Below, in pieces: positions 32,401-46,450 of a DNA stretch of 64,000 nt. Under the pieces are notes generated by a model. The model had not been told where the DNA came from. It searched no databases and saw only the letters and a program-made list of their open reading frames with translations. This stretch comes from Eutreptiella sp. 'Long Island Sound 2002' (Eukaryota; Euglenozoa; Euglenophyceae; Eutreptiales; Eutreptiaceae). Made by a program: the position numbers and the translations under genes. Numbering within the stretch: the stretch's first letter is position 1; every line of letters starts with the position of its first letter. The stretch is from positions 113,247,241 to 113,311,240 of the forward strand of contig OZ038383.1 in the NCBI GenBank assembly GCA_964036045.1, given 5' to 3'.

Positions 32401-35099
32401 GCTCTGCATTGCTTTGCCGTCGGGCGCTGCATTGCTTTGTCGTCGGGCGCTGCATTTCTTTGTCGTCGAGCGCTGCATTGCTTTGTCGTCGGGCGCTGCA
32501 TTGCTTTGTCGTCGAGCTCTGCATTGCTATGTCGTCGGGCGCTGCATTGCTTTGTCGTCGAGCGCTGCATTGCTTTGCCGTCGGGCGCTGCATTGCTTTG
32601 CCGTCGGGCGCTGCAATGCTTTGTCGTCGGGCGCCGCAATGCTTTGTCGTCGGGCTCTGCATTGCTTTGCCTACGGGCGCTGCATTGCTTTGTCGTCGGG
32701 CGCTGCATGGTTTTGTCGTCGGGCGCTGCATTGCTATGTCGTCAGGCGCTGCATTGCTTTGTCGTCGGGCTCTGCATTGCTTTGCCATCGGGCGCTGCAT
32801 TGCTTTGTCGTCGGGCGCTGCATTGCTTTGTCGTCGGGCTCTGCATTGCTTTGCCGTCGGGCACTGCATTGCTTTGTCGTCGGGCGCTGCATTGCTTTGT
32901 CGTCGGGCTCTGCATTGCTTTGCTGTCAGGCGCTGCATTGCTTTGTCGTCGGGCTCTGCATTGCTTTGTCGTCGGGCGCTGCATTGCTTTGTCGTCGGGC
33001 TCTGCATTGCTTTGCCGTCGGGCGCTGCATTGCTTTGTCGTCGAGCGCTGCATTGCTTTGTCGTCGGGCTCTGCATTGCTTTGCCGTCGGGCGCTGCGTT
33101 GCTTTGTCGTCGGGCGCTGCATTGCTTTGTCGTTGAGCTCTGCATTGCTTTGCCGTCGGGCGCTGCATTGCTTTGTCGTCAGGCGCTGCATTCTTTTGTC
33201 GTCGGGCTCTGCATTGCTTTGCCGTCGGGCGCGGCATTGCTTTGTCGTCGGGCGCTGCATTGCTTTGTCGTCGGGCGCTGCATTGCTTTGTCGTCGGGCG
33301 CTGCATTGCTTTGTCGTCGGGCGCTGCATTGCTTTGTCGTCGGGCTCTGCATTGCTTTGCCGTCGGGCGCTGCATTGCTTTGTCGTCGGGCGCTGCATTG
33401 CTTTGTCGTCGGGGGCTGCACTGCTTTGTCGTCGGGCTCTGCATTGCTTTGTCGTCGGGCCCTACATTGCTTTGCCGTCGTGCGCTGCATTGCTTTGTGG
33501 TCGGGCGCTGCATTGCTTTGTCGTCGGGCTCTGCATTGCTTTGCCGTGGGGCGCTGCATTGCTTTGTCGTCCGGCGCTGCATTGCTTTGTCGTCAGGGGG
33601 TTGCATTGCTTTGTCATCGGGCTCTGCATTGCTTTGTCTCCGGGCCCTGCATTGCTTTGCCGTCGGGCGCTGCATTGCTTTGTCGTCGGGCGCTGCATTG
33701 CTTTGTCGTCGGGCTCTGCATTGCTTTGTCGTCGGGTGCTGCATTGCTTTGTCGTCGGGCGCTGCATTCCTTTGTCGTCGGGCTCTGCATTGCTTTGCTG
33801 TCGGGCGCTGCATTGCTTTGTCGTCGGGCGCTGCATTGCTTTGTCGTCGGGCTCTGCATTGCTTTGTTGTCGGGCGCTGCATTGCTTTGTCGTCGGGCGC
33901 TGCATTGTTTTGTCGTCGGGCTCTGCATTGCTTTGCCGTCGGGCTCTGCATTGCTTTGCCGTCGGGCGCTGCATTGCTTTGTCGTCGGGCGCTGCATTGC
34001 TTTGTCGTCGGGCGCTGCATTGCTTTGTCGTCGGGCGCTGCATTGCTTTGTCGTCAGGCGCTGCATTGCTTTGTCGTCGGGCGCTGCATTGCTTTGTCGT
34101 CGGGCGCTGCATTGCTTTGTCGTCGGGCGCTGCATTGCTTTGTCGTCGGGCTCTGCATTGCTTTGTCGTCGGGCCCTGCATTGCTTTGCCGTCGGGCGCT
34201 GCATTCCTTTGTCGTTCGGCGCTGCATTGCTTTGTCGCCGGGCGCTGCATTGCTTTGTCGTCGGGCTCTGCTTTGCTTTGCCGTCAGGCGCTGCATTGCT
34301 TTGTCGTCGGGCGCTGCATTGCTTTGTCGTCAGGCTCTGCATTGCTTTGCCATCGGGCGCTGCATTGCTTTGTCGTCGGGCGCTGCATTGCTTTGTCGTT
34401 GGGCTCTGCATTGCTTTGCCGTCGGGCGCTGCATTGCTTTGTCGTCGGGCGCTGCATTGCTTTGTCGTCGGGCTCTGCATTGCTTTGCCGTCAGGCGCTG
34501 CATTGCTTTGTCGTCGGGCGCTGCATTGCTTTGTCGTCAGGCGCTGCATTGCTTTGTCGTCGGGCTCTGCATTGCTTTGCCGTCGGGCGCTGCATTGCTT
34601 TGTCGTCGGGCGCTGCATTGCTTTGTCGTCGGGCGCTGCATTGCTTTGCCGTCGGGCGCTGCGTTGCTTTGTCGTCGGGCGCTGCATTCCTTTGTCGTTG
34701 GGCTCTGCATTGCTTTGCCGTCGGGCGCTGCATTGCTTTGTCGTCGGGCGCTGCATTGTTTTGTCGTCGGGCTCTGCATTGCTTTGCCGTCGGGCGCTGC
34801 ATTGCTTTGTCGTCGGGCGCTGCATTGCTTTGTCGTCGGGCGCTGCATTGCTTTGTCGTCGGGCGCTGCATTGCTTTGTCGTCGGGCGCTGCATTGCTTT
34901 GTCGTCGGGCTCTGCATTGCTTTGCCGTCGGGCGCTGCATTGCTTTGTCGTCGGGCGCTGCATTGCTTTGTCGTCGGGGGCTGCATTGCTTTGTCGTCGG
35001 TCTCTGCATTGCTTTGTCGTCGGGCCCTGCATTGCTTTGCCGTCGGGCGCTGCATTGCTTTGTCGTCGGGTGCTGCATTGCTTTGTCGTCGGGCGCTGC

Positions 35100-36550
35100 A
35101 TTCCTTTGTCGTCGGGCTCTGCATTGCTTTGCTGTCGGGCGCTGCATTGCTTTGTCGTCGGGCGCTGCATTGCTTTGTTGTCAGGCGCTGCATTGCTTTG
35201 TCGTCGGGCGCTGCATTGTTTTGTCGTCGGGCTCTGCATTGCTTTGCCGTCGAGCGCTGCATTGCTTTGTCGTCGGGCGCTGCATTGTCGTCGGGTGCTG
35301 CATTGCTTTGTCGTCGGGCGCTGCATTGCTTTGTCGTCGGGCGCTGCATTGCTTTGTCGTCGGGCGCTGCATTGCTTTGTCGTCGGGCACTGCATTGCTT
35401 TGTCGTCGGGCGCTGCATTGCTTTGTCGTCGGGCGCTGCATTGCTTTGTCGTCGGGGGCTGCATTGCTTTGTCGTCGGGCTCTGCATTGATTTGTCGTCG
35501 GGCCCTGCATTGCTTTGCCGTCGGGCGCTGCATTCCTTTGTCGTTCGGCGCTGCATTCGTTTGTCGTCGGGTGCTGCATTGCTTTGTCGTCGGGCTCTGA
35601 CTTGCCTTGCCGTTGGGCGCTGCATTGCTTTGTCGTCGGGCGCTGCATTGCTTTGCCGTCGGGCGCTGCATTGCTTTGCCGTCAGGCGCTGCATTGCTTT
35701 GTCGTCGGGCTTTGCATTGCTTTGCCGTCAGGCTCTGCATTGCTTTGCCGTCGCGCGCTGCATTGCTTTGTCGCCGGGCTCTGCATTGCTTTGCCGTCGG
35801 GCACTGCATTGCTTTGTCGACGGGCGCTGCATTGCTTTGCTGTCGGGCGCTGCATTGCTTTGTCGTCGGGCTTTGCATTGCTTTGCCGTCGGGATATGCA
35901 TTGCTTTGCCGTCGCGGGCTGCATTGCTTTGTCGTCGAGCGCTGCATTGCTTTGTCGTCGGGCTCTGCATTGCTTTGCCGTCGGTCGCTGCATTGCTTTG
36001 TCGTCGGGCGCTGCATTGCTTTGTCGTCGGGCTCTGCATTGCTTTGCCGTCAGGCGCTGCATTGCTTTGTCGTCGGGCGCTGCATTGCTTTGTCATCGGG
36101 CTCTGCATTGCTTTGCCTACGGGCGCTGCATTGCTTTGTCGTCAGGCGCTGCATTGCTTTGTCGTCGGGCTCTGCATTGCTTTGTCGTCAGGCGCTGCAT
36201 TGCTTTGTCGTCGGGCCCTGCATTGCTTTGTCGTCGGGCTCTGCATTGCTTTGCCATCGGGCGCTGCATTGCTTTGTCGTCGGGCGCTGCATTGCTTTGT
36301 CGTCGGGCTCTGCATTGCTTTGCCGTCGGGCGCTGCATTGCTTTGTCGTCGGGCGCTGCATTGCTTTGTCGTCGAGCGCTGCATTGCTTTGTCGTCGGGC
36401 GCTGCATTGCTTTGTCGTCGAGCTCTGCATTGCTTTGCCGTCGGGCGCTGCATTGCTTTGTCGTCAGGCGCTGCATTGCTTTGTCGTGGGGCTCTGCATT
36501 GCTTTGCCGTCGGGCGCTGCATTGCTTTGTCGTCGGGCGCTGCATTGCTT
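35100..36550 (+). repeat. Satellite segment duplicated 16.7 kb away (copy 1)
   Basis: Shares rare variants with 51800-53230: the 18-bp short unit (35275 / 51972), GTTCGGCGCTGC (about 35541 / 52238), a run around CGGGCTGCATTGC, and a block of variants giving an identical 80-codon minus-strand frame (36188-36430 / 52862-53104). The offset is 16,697 bp on the left and 16,674 bp on the right, a one-unit difference. Confidence 0.7.
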
Positions 36551-39500
36551 GGTCGTCGGGCTCTGCATTGCTTTGCCGTCAGGCGTTGCATTGCTTTGTC
36601 GTCGGGCGCTGCATTGCTTTGTCGTCGGGCGCTGCATTGCTTTGTCGTCGGGCGCTGCATTGCTTTGTCGTCGGGCGCTGCATTGCTTTGTCGTCGGGCG
36701 CTGCATTGCTTTGTCGTCGGGCTCTGCATTGCTTTGCCGTCGGGCGCTGCATTGTTTCGTCGTCGGGCTCTGCATTGCTTTGCCGTCGGGCGCTGCATTC
36801 CTTTGTCGTCGGGCGCTGCATTGCTTTGTCGTCGGGCGCTGCATTGCTTTGTCGTCGGGCGCTGCATTGCTTTGTTGTCGGGCGCTGCATTGCTTTGTCG
36901 TCGGGCTCTGCATTGCTTTGCCGTCGGGCGCTGCATTGCTTTGTCGTCGGGCGCTGCATTGCTTTGTCGTCGGGCGCTGCATTGCTTTGTCGTCGGGCGC
37001 TGCATTGCTTTGTCGTCGGGCTCTGCATTGCTTTGCCGTCGGGCGCTGCATTGCTTTGTCGGCGGGCGCTGCATTGTTTTGTCGTCGGGGGCTGCATTGC
37101 TTTGTCGTCGGGCTCTGCATTGCTTTGTCGTCGGGCCCTGCATTGCTTTGCCGTCGGGCGCTGCATTGCTTTGTCGTCGGGCTCTGCATTGCTTTGTCGT
37201 CGGGCGCTGCATTCCTTTGTCGTCGGACTCTGCATTGCTTTGCTGTCGGGCGCTGCATTGCTTTGTCGTCGGGCGCTGCATTGCTTTGTCGTCGGGCTCT
37301 GCATTGCTTTGTTGTCGGGCGCTGCATTGCTTTGTCGTCGGGCGCTGCATTGCTTTGTCGTCGGACTCTGCATTGCTTTGCCGTCAGGCGCTGCCTTGCT
37401 ATGTCGTCGGGCGCTGCATTGCTTTGTCGTCGGGCTTTGCATTGCTTTGCCGTCGGGCTCTGCATTGCTTTGCCGTCAGGCGCTGCGTTGCTTTGTCGTC
37501 AGGCGCTGCATTGCTTTGTCGTTGGGCTTTGCATTGCTTTGCTGTCGGGCGCTGCATTGTTTTGTCGTCAGGCTCTGCATTGCTTTGCCGTCGGGCGCTG
37601 CATTGCTTCGTCGTCTGGCGCTGCATTGCTTTGTCGTCGGGCGCTGCATTGCTTTGTCGTCAGGCGCTGCATTGCTTTGTCGTCGGGCGCTGCATTGCTT
37701 TGTCGTCGGGCTCTGCATTGCTTTGCCGTCGGGCGCTGCATTGCTTTGTCGTCGGGCGCTGCATTGCTTTGTCGTCGGGGGCTGCATTGCTTTGTCGTCG
37801 GGCTCTGCATTGCTTTGTCGTCGGGCCCTGCATTGCTTTGCTGTCGGGCGCTGCATTGCTTTGTCGTCGGGCGCTGCATTGCTTTGTCGACTGACGCTGC
37901 ATTGCATTGCATTGTCGTTGGGCTCTGCATTGCTTTGCTGTCGGGCGCTGCATTGTTTTGTCGTCAGGCTCTGCATTGCTTTGCCGTCGGGCGCTGCATT
38001 GCTTTGTCGTCTGGCGCTGCATTGCTTTGTCGTCGGGCGCTGCATTGCTTTGTCGTCAGGGGCTGCATTGCTTTGTCGTCGGGCGCTGCAATGCTTTGTC
38101 GTCGGGCTCTGCCTTGCTTTGCAGTCGGGCGCTGCATTCCTCTGTCCTCGGGCGCTGCATTGCTTCGTCGTCGGGGGCTGCATTGCTTTGTCGTCGGGCT
38201 CTGCATTGCTTTGTCGTCGGGCCCTGCATTGCTTTGCCGTCGGGCGCTGCATTGCTTTGTCGTCGGGCGCTGCATTGCTTTGTCGACTGACACTGCATTC
38301 CTTTGTCGTCGGGCTCTGCATTGCTTTGCTGTCAGGCGCTGCATTGCTTTGTCGTTGGGCGCTGCATTGCTTTGTCGTCGGGCTCTGCATTGCTGTGTTG
38401 TCGGGCGCTGCATTGCTTTGTCGTCGGGCGCTGCATTGCTTTGTCGTCGGACTCTGCATTGCTTTGCCGTCAGGCGCTACATTGCTTTGTCGTCGGGCGC
38501 TGCATTGCTTTGTCGTCGGGCTGTGCATTGCTTCGCTGTCGGGCGCTGCATTGCTTTGTCGTCGGGCGCTGCATTGCTTTGTCGTCAGGCTCTGCATTGC
38601 TTTGCCGTCGGGCGCTGCATTGCTTTGTCGTCGGGCGCTGCATTGCTTTGTCGTCAGGCTCTGCATTGCTTTGTCGTCGGGCGCTGCATTGCTTTGTCGT
38701 CGGGCTCTGCATTGCTTTGTCGTCGGGCTCTGCATTGCTTTGCCATCGGGCGCTGCATTGCTTTGTCGTCGGGCGCTGCATTGCTTTGTCGTCGGGCGCT
38801 GCATTGCTTTGTCGTCAGGCTCTGCATTGCTTTGTCGTCGGGCGCTGCATTGCTTTGTCGTCGGGCTCTGCATTGCTTTGTCGTCGGGCTCTGCATTGCT
38901 TTGCCATCGGGCGCTGCATTGCTTTGCCATCGGGCGCTGCATTGCTTTGTCGTCGGGCGCTGCATTGCTTTGTCGTCAGGCTCTGCATTGCTTTGTCGTC
39001 GGGCGCTGCATTGCTTTGTCGTCGGGCTCTGCATTGCTTTGCCGTCGGGCCCTGCATTGCTTTGTCGTCGGGCGCTGCATTGCTTTGTCGTCGAGCGCTG
39101 CATTGCTTTGTCGTCGGGCGCTGTATTGCTTTGTCGTCGGGCTCTGCATTGCTTTGCCGTCGGGCGCTGCATTGCTTTGTCGTCAGGCGCTTCATTGCTT
39201 TGTCGTTGGGCTCTGCATTGCTTTGCCGTCGGGCGCTGCATTGCTTTGTCGTCGGGCGCTGCATTGCTTTGTCGTCGGGCTCTGCATTGCTTTGCCGTCA
39301 GGCGCTGCATTGCTTTGTCGTCGGGCGCTGCATTGCTTTGTCGTCGGGCGCTGCATTGCTTTGCCGTCAGGCGCTGCGTTGCTTTGTCGTTGGGCGCTGC
39401 ATTGCTTTGTCGTCGGGCTCTGCATTGCTTTGCCGTCGGGCGCTGCATTGCTTTGTCGTCGGGCGCTGGATTGCTTTGTCGTTGGGCTCTGCATTGCCTT

Positions 39501-39804
39501 GCCGTCGGGCGCTGCATTGCTTTGCCGTCGGGCGCTGCATTGCTACGTCGTCGGGCGCTGCATTGCTTTGTCGTCGGGCGCTGCATTGTTTTGTCGTCGG
39601 ACTCTGCATTGCTTTGTCGTCGGGCACTGCATTGCTTTGTCGTCGGGCGCTGCATTGCTTTGTCGTCGGGCGCTGCATTGCTTTGTCGTCGGGCGCTGCA
39701 TTGCTTTGTCGTCGGGCGCTGCATTGCTTTGTCGTCGGGCTTTGCATTGCTTTGTTGTCGGGCGCTGCATTGCTTTGTCGTCGGGCGCTGCATTGCTTTG
39801 TCGT

Positions 39805-42800
39805 CGGAGTGTGCATTGCTTTGCCGTCGGGCGCTGCATTGCTTTGTCGTCGGGCGCTGCATTGCTTTGTCGTCGGGCTCTGCATTGCTTTGCCGTCGGG
39901 CGCTGCATTGCTTTGTCGTCGGGCGCTGCATTGCTTTGTCGTCAGGCTCTGCATTGCTTTGTCGTCGGGCGCTGCATTGCTTTGTCGTCGGGCTCTGCAT
40001 TGCTTTGTCGTCGGGCTTTGCATTGCTTTGTTGTCGGGCGCTGCATTGCTTTGTCGTCGGGCGCTGCATTGCTTTGTGTTCGGACTGTGCATTGCTTTGC
40101 CGTCCGGCGCTGCATTGCTTTGTCGTCTGGCGCTGCATTGCTTTGTCGTCGGGCTCTGCATTGCTTTGCCGTCGGGCGCTGCATTGCTTTGTCGTCGGGC
40201 GCTGCATTGCTTTGTCGTCAGGCTCTGCATTGCTTTGTCGTCGGGCGCTGCATTGCTTTGTCGTCGGGCTCTGCATTGCTTTGCTGTCGGGCGCTGCATT
40301 GCTTTGTCGTCGGGCGCTGCATTGCTTTGTCGTCGGGCTCTGCATTGCTTTGCCATCGGGCGCTGCATTGCTCTGTCGTCGGGCGCTGCATTTCTTTGTC
40401 GTCGGGCTCTGCATTGCTTTGCCGTCAGGCGCTGCATTGCTTTGTCGTCGGGCGCTGCACTGCTTTGTCGTTGGGCTCTGCATTGCTTTGCCGTCGGGCG
40501 CTGCATTGCTTTGTCGTCGGGCTCTGCATTGCTTTGTCGTCGGGCGCTGCATTGCTTTGTCGTCGGGCTCTGCATTGCTTTGCCGTCGGGCGCTGCATTG
40601 CTTTGTTGTCGGGCGCTGCATTGCTTTGTCGTCGGGCTCTGCATTGCTTTGCCGTCGGGCGCTGTATTGCTCTGTCGTCGGGCGCTGGATTTCTTTGTCG
40701 TCGGGCTCTGCATTGCTTTGCCGTCGGGCGCTGCATTGGTTTGTCGTCAGGCGCTGCACTGCTTTGTCGTCGGGCTCTGCATTGCTTTGCCGTCGGGCGC
40801 TGCATTGCTTTGTCTTCGGGCGCTGCATTGCTTTGTCGTCAGGCTCTGCATTGCTTTGCTGTCAGGTGCTGCATTGCTTTGTCGTCAGGCGCTGCATTGC
40901 TTTGTCGTCGGGCTCTGCATTGCTTTGCCGTCGGGCGCTGCATTGCTTTGTCGTCGGGCGCTGCATTGCTTTGTCGTCAGGCTCTGCATTGCTTTGTCGT
41001 CGGGCGCTGCATTGCTTTGTCATCAGGCGGTGCATTGCTTTGTCGTCAGGCTCTGCATTGCTTTGTCGTCGGGCGCTGCATTGCTTTGTCGTCGGGCGCT
41101 GCATTGCTTTGTCGTCGGGCTCTGCATTGCTTTGGCGTCAGGCGCTGCATTGCTTTGTCGTCGGGCGCTGCATTGCTTTGTCGTCGGGCGCTGCATTGCT
41201 TTGCCGTCGGGCGCTGCGTTGCTTTGTCGTTGGGCGCTGCATTGCTTTGTCGTCGGGCTCTGCATTGCTTTGCCGTCGGCCGCTGCATTGCTTTGTCGTC
41301 GGGCGCTGCATTGCTTTGTCGTTGGGCTCTGCATTGCTTTGCCGTCGGGCGCTGCATTGCTTTGCCGTCGGGCGCTGCATTGCTTTGTCGTCGGGCGCTG
41401 CATTGCTTTGTCGTCGGGCGCTGCATTGTTTTGTCGTCGGACTCTGCATTGCTTTGTCGTCGGGCGCTGCATTGCTTTGTCGTCGGGCGCTGCATTGCTT
41501 TGTCGTCGGGCGCTGCATTGCTTTGTCGTCGGGCGCTGCATTGCTTTGTCGTCGGGCGCTGCATTGCTTTGTCGTCAGGCTCTGCATTGCTTTGCCGTCG
41601 GGCGCTGCATTGCTTTGTCGTCGGGAGCTGCATTGCTTTGTTGTCGGGGGCTGCATTGCTTTGTCGTCGGGCTCTGCATTGCTTTGTCGTCGGGCCCTGC
41701 ATTGCTTTGCCGTCGGGCGCTGCATTGCTTTGTCGTCGGGCGCTGCATTGCTTTGTCGTCGGAGTGTGCATTGCTTTGCCGTCGGGCGCTGCATTGCTTT
41801 GTCGTCGGGCGCTGCATTGCTTTGTCGTCGGGCTCTGCATTGCTTTGCCGTCGGGCGCTGCATTGCTTTGTCGTCGGGCGCTGCATTGCTTTGTCGTCAG
41901 GCTCTGCATTGCTTTGTCGTCGGGCGCTGCATTGCTTTGTCGTCGGGCTCTGCATTGCTTTGTCGTCGGGCTTTGCATTGCTTTGTTGTCGGGCGCTGCA
42001 TTGCTTTGTCGTCGGGCGCTGCATTGCTTTGTGTTCGGACTGTGCATTGCTTTGCCGTCCGGCGCTGCATTGCTTTGTCGTCTGGCGCTGCATTGCTTTG
42101 TCGTCGGGCTCTGCATTGCTTTGCCGTCGGGCGCTGCATTGCTTTGTCGTCGGGCGCTGCATTGCTTTGTCGTCAGGCTCTGCATTGCTTTGTCGTCGGG
42201 CGCTGCATTGCTTTGTCGTCGGGCTCTGCATTGCTTTGCTGTCGGGCGCTGCATTGCTTTGTCGTCGGGCGCTGCATTGCTTTGTCGTCGGGCTCTGCAT
42301 TGCTTTGCCATCGGGCGCTGCATTGCTCTGTCGTCGGGCGCTGCATTTCTTTGTCGTCGGGCTCTGCATTGCTTTGCCGTCGGGCGCTGCATTGCTTTGT
42401 CGTCGGGCGCTGCACTGCTTTGTCGTTGGGCTCTGCATTGCTTTGCCGTCGGGCGCTGCATTGCTTTGTCGTCGGGCTCTGCATTGCTTTGTCGTCGGGC
42501 GCTGCATTGCTTTGTCGTCGGGCTCTGCATTGCTTTGCCGTCGGGCGCTGCATTGCTTTGTTGTCGGGCGCTGCATTGCTTTGTCGTCGGGCTCTGCATT
42601 GCTTTGCCGTCGGGCGCTGTATTGCTCTGTCGTCGGGCGCTGGATTTCTTTGTCGTCGGGCTCTGCATTGCTTTGCCGTCGGGCGCTGCATTGGTTTGTC
42701 GTCAGGCGCTGCACTGCTTTGTCGTCGGGCTCTGCATTGCTTTGCCGTCGGGCGCTGCATTGCTTTGTCTTCGGGCGCTGCATTGCTTTGTCGTCAGGCT

Positions 42801-43714
42801 CTGCATTGCTTTGCTGTCAGGTGCTGCATTGCTTTGTCGTCAGGCGCTGCATTGCTTTGTCGTCGGGCTCTGCATTGCTTTGCCGTCGGGCGCTGCATTG
42901 CTTTGTCGTCGGGCGCTGCATTGCTTTGTCGTCAGGCTCTGCATTGCTTTGTCGTCGGGCGCTGCATTGCTTTGTCATCAGGCGGTGCATTGCTTTGTCG
43001 TCAGGCTCTGCATTGCTTTGTCGTCGGGCGCTGCATTGCTTTGTCGTCGGGCGCTGCATTGCTTTGTCGTCGGGCTCTGCATTGCTTTGGCGTCAGGCGC
43101 TGCATTGCTTTGTCGTCGGGCGCTGCATTGCTTTGTCGTCGGGCGCTGCATTGCTTTGCCGTCGGGCGCTGCGTTGCTTTGTCGTTGGGCGCTGCATTGC
43201 TTTGTCGTCGGGCTCTGCATTGCTTTGCCGTCGGCCGCTGCATTGCTTTGTCGTCGGGCGCTGCATTGCTTTGTCGTTGGGCTCTGCATTGCTTTGCCGT
43301 CGGGCGCTGCATTGCTTTGCCGTCGGGCGCTGCATTGCTTTGTCGTCGGGCGCTGCATTGCTTTGTCGTCGGGCGCTGCATTGTTTTGTCGTCGGACTCT
43401 GCATTGCTTTGTCGTCGGGCGCTGCATTGCTTTGTCGTCGGGCGCTGCATTGCTTTGTCGTCGGGCGCTGCATTGCTTTGTCGTCGGGCGCTGCATTGCT
43501 TTGTCGTCGGGCGCTGCATTGCTTTGTCGTCAGGCTCTGCATTGCTTTGCCGTCGGGCGCTGCATTGCTTTGTCGTCGGGAGCTGCATTGCTTTGTTGTC
43601 GGGGGCTGCATTGCTTTGTCGTCGGGCTCTGCATTGCTTTGTCGTCGGGCCCTGCATTGCTTTGCCGTCGGGCGCTGCATTGCTTTGTCGTCGGGCGCTG
43701 CATTGCTTTGTCGT
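39805..43714 (+). repeat. 1,955-bp (85-unit) higher-order tandem duplication
   Basis: 39805-41759 and 41760-43714 share all rare variants I compared at an offset of exactly 1,955 bp, e.g. GGAGTGTGCATTGC at 39805/41760 and the ends of seven minus-strand frames. I saw only one difference (near 40426/42381, AGGCGC versus GGGCGC), so the copies are nearly identical. Confidence 0.85.
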
Positions 43715-46450
43715 CGGGCGCTGCATTCCTTTGTCGTCGGGCTCTGCATTGCTTTGCTGTCGGGCGCTGCATTGCTTTGTCGTCGGGCGCTGCATTGCTT
43801 TGTCGTCGGGCTCTGCATTGCTTTGTTGTCGGGCGCTGCATTGCTTTGTCGTCGGGCGCTGCATTGCTCTGTCGTCGGACTCTGCATTGCTTTGCCGTCG
43901 GGCGCTGCATTGCTTTGTCGTCGGGCGCTGCATTGCTTTGTCGTCGGGCTCTGCATTGATTTGCCGTCGGGCGCTGCATTGCTTTGTCGTCGGGCGCTGC
44001 ATTGGTTTGTCGTCGGGCTCTGCATTGCTTTGTCGTCGGGCGCCGCATTGCTTTGTCATCGGGCTCTGCATTGCTTTGCCGTCGGGCGCTGCATTGCTTT
44101 GTCGTCGGGCGCTGCATTGCTTTGTCGTCGGGCTCTGCATTGCTTTCCCGTCGGACGCTGCATTTCTCTGTCGTCGGGCGCTGCATTTCTTTGTCGTCGG
44201 GCTCTGCATTGCTTTGTCGTCGGGCGCTGCACTGCTTTGTCGTCGGGCTCTGCAATGCTTTGCCGTCGGGCGCTGCATTGCTTTGTCGTCGGGCTCTGCA
44301 TTGCTTTGTCGTCGGGCGCTGCATTGCTTTGTCTTCGGGCTCTGCATTGCTTTGCCGTCAGGCGCTGCATTACTTTGTCGTCGGGCGCTGCATTGCTTTG
44401 TCGTCGGGCTCTGCATTGCTTTGACGTCGGGCGCTGTATTGCTCTGTCGTCGGGCGCTGCATTTCTTTGTCGTCGGGCTCTGCATTGCTTTGCCGTCGGG
44501 CGCTGCATTGGTTTGTCGTCGGGCGCTGCACTGCTTTGTCGTCGGGATCTGCATTGCTTTGCCGTCGGGCGCTGCATTGCTTTGTCGTCGGGCGCTGCAT
44601 TGCTTTGTCGTCGGGCTCTGCATTGCTTTGCCGTCGGGTGCTGCATTGCTTTGTCGTCAGGCGCTGCATTGCTTTGTCGTCGGGCTCTGCATTGCTTTGC
44701 CGTCAGGCGCTGCATTGCTTTGTCGTCGGGCGCTGCATTGCTTTGTCGTCGGGCTCTGCATTGCTTTGCCGTCGGGCGCTGCATTGCTTTGTCGTCGGGC
44801 GCTGCATTGCTTTGTCGTCGGGCGCCGCATTGCTTTGCCGTCGGGCGCTGCATTGCTTTGTCGTCGGGCGCTGCATTGCTTTGTCGTCGGGCTCTGCATT
44901 GCTTTGCTGTCGGGCGCTGCATTGCTTTGTCGTCGGGCGCTGCATTGCTTTGTCGTCGGGCGCTGCATTGCTTTGTCGTCAGGCTCTGCATTGCTTTGCC
45001 GTCGGGCGCTGCATTGCTTTGTCGTCGGGAGCTGCATTGCTTTGTTGTCGGGGGCTGCATTGCTTTGTCGTCGGGCTCTGCATTGCTTTGTCGTCGGGCC
45101 CTGCATTGCTTTGCCGTCGGGCGCTGCATTGCTTTGTCGTCGGGCGCTGCATTGCTTTGTCGTCGGGCGCTGCATTCCTTTGTCGTCGGGCTCTGCATTG
45201 CTTTGCTGTCGGGCGCTGCATTGCTTTGTCGTCGGGCGCTGCATTGCTTTGTCGTCGGGCTCTGCATTGCTTTGTTGTCGGGCGCTGCATTGCTTTGTCG
45301 TCGGGCGCTGCATTGCTTTGTCGTCGGACTCTGCATTGCTTTGCCGTCGGGCGCTGCATTGCTTTGTCGTCGGGCGCTGCATTGCTTTGTCGTCGGGCTC
45401 TGCATTGATTTGCCGTCGGGCGCTGCATTGCTTTGTCGTCGGGCGCTGCATTGGTTTGTCGTCGGGCTCTGCATTGCTTTGTCGTCGGGCGCCGCATTGC
45501 TTTGTCGTCGGGCTCTGCATTGCTTTGCCGTCGGGCGCTGCATTGCTTTGTCGTCGGGCGCTGCATTGCTTTGTCGTCGGGCTCTGCATTGCTTTGCCGT
45601 CGGGCGCTGCATTTCTCTGTCGTCGGGCGCTGCATTTCTTTGTCGTCGGGCTCTGCATTGCTTTGCCGTCGGGCGCTGCATTGCTTTGTCGTCGGGCGCT
45701 GCACTGCTTTGTCGTCGGGCTCTGCAATGCTTTGCCGTCGGGCGCTGCATTGCTTTGTCGTCGGGCTCTGCATTGCTTTGTCGTCGGGCGCTGCATTGCT
45801 TTGTCTTCGGGCTCTGCATTGCTTTGCCGTCAGGCGCTGCATTACTTTGTCGTCGGGCGCTGCATTGCTTTGTCCTCGGCCTCTGCATTGCTTTGCCGTC
45901 GGGCGCTGTATTGCTCTGTCGTCGGGCGCTGCATTTCTTTGTCGTCGGGCTCTGCATTGCTTTGCCGTCGGGCGCTGCATTGGTTTGTCGTCGGGCGCTG
46001 CACTGCTTTGTCGTCGGGCTCTGCATTGCTTTGCCGTCGGGCGCTGCATTGCTTTGTCGTCGGGCGCGACATTGCTTTGTCGTCGGGCTCTGCATTGCTT
46101 TGCCGTCGGGTGCTGCATTGCTTTGTCGTCAGGCGCTGCATTGCTTTGTCGTCGGGCTCTGCATTGCTTTGCCGTGGGGCGCTGCATTGCTTTGTCGTCG
46201 GGCGCCGCATTGCTTTGTCGTCTGGCTCTGCATTGCTTTGCCGTCGGGCGCTGCATTGCTTTGTCGTCGGGCGCTGCATTGCTTTGTCGTCGGGCGCCGC
46301 ATTGCTTTGCCGTCGGGCGCTGCATTGCTTTGTCGTCGGGCGCTGCATTGCTTTGTCGTCGGGCTCTGCATTGCTTTGCTGTCGGGCGCTGCATTGCTTT
46401 GTCGCCGGGCGCTGCATTGCTTTGTCGTCGGGCGCTGCATTGCCTTGTCG
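43531..46450 (+). repeat. 1,449/1,472-bp (63/64-unit) higher-order duplication
   Basis: Variants at 43531, 43955 and 44041 recur at +1,449 (44980, 45404, 45490). After about 44200 the offset is +1,472 because the second copy has one extra 23-bp unit. The left end overlaps the tail of the 1,955-bp duplication. Confidence 0.8.
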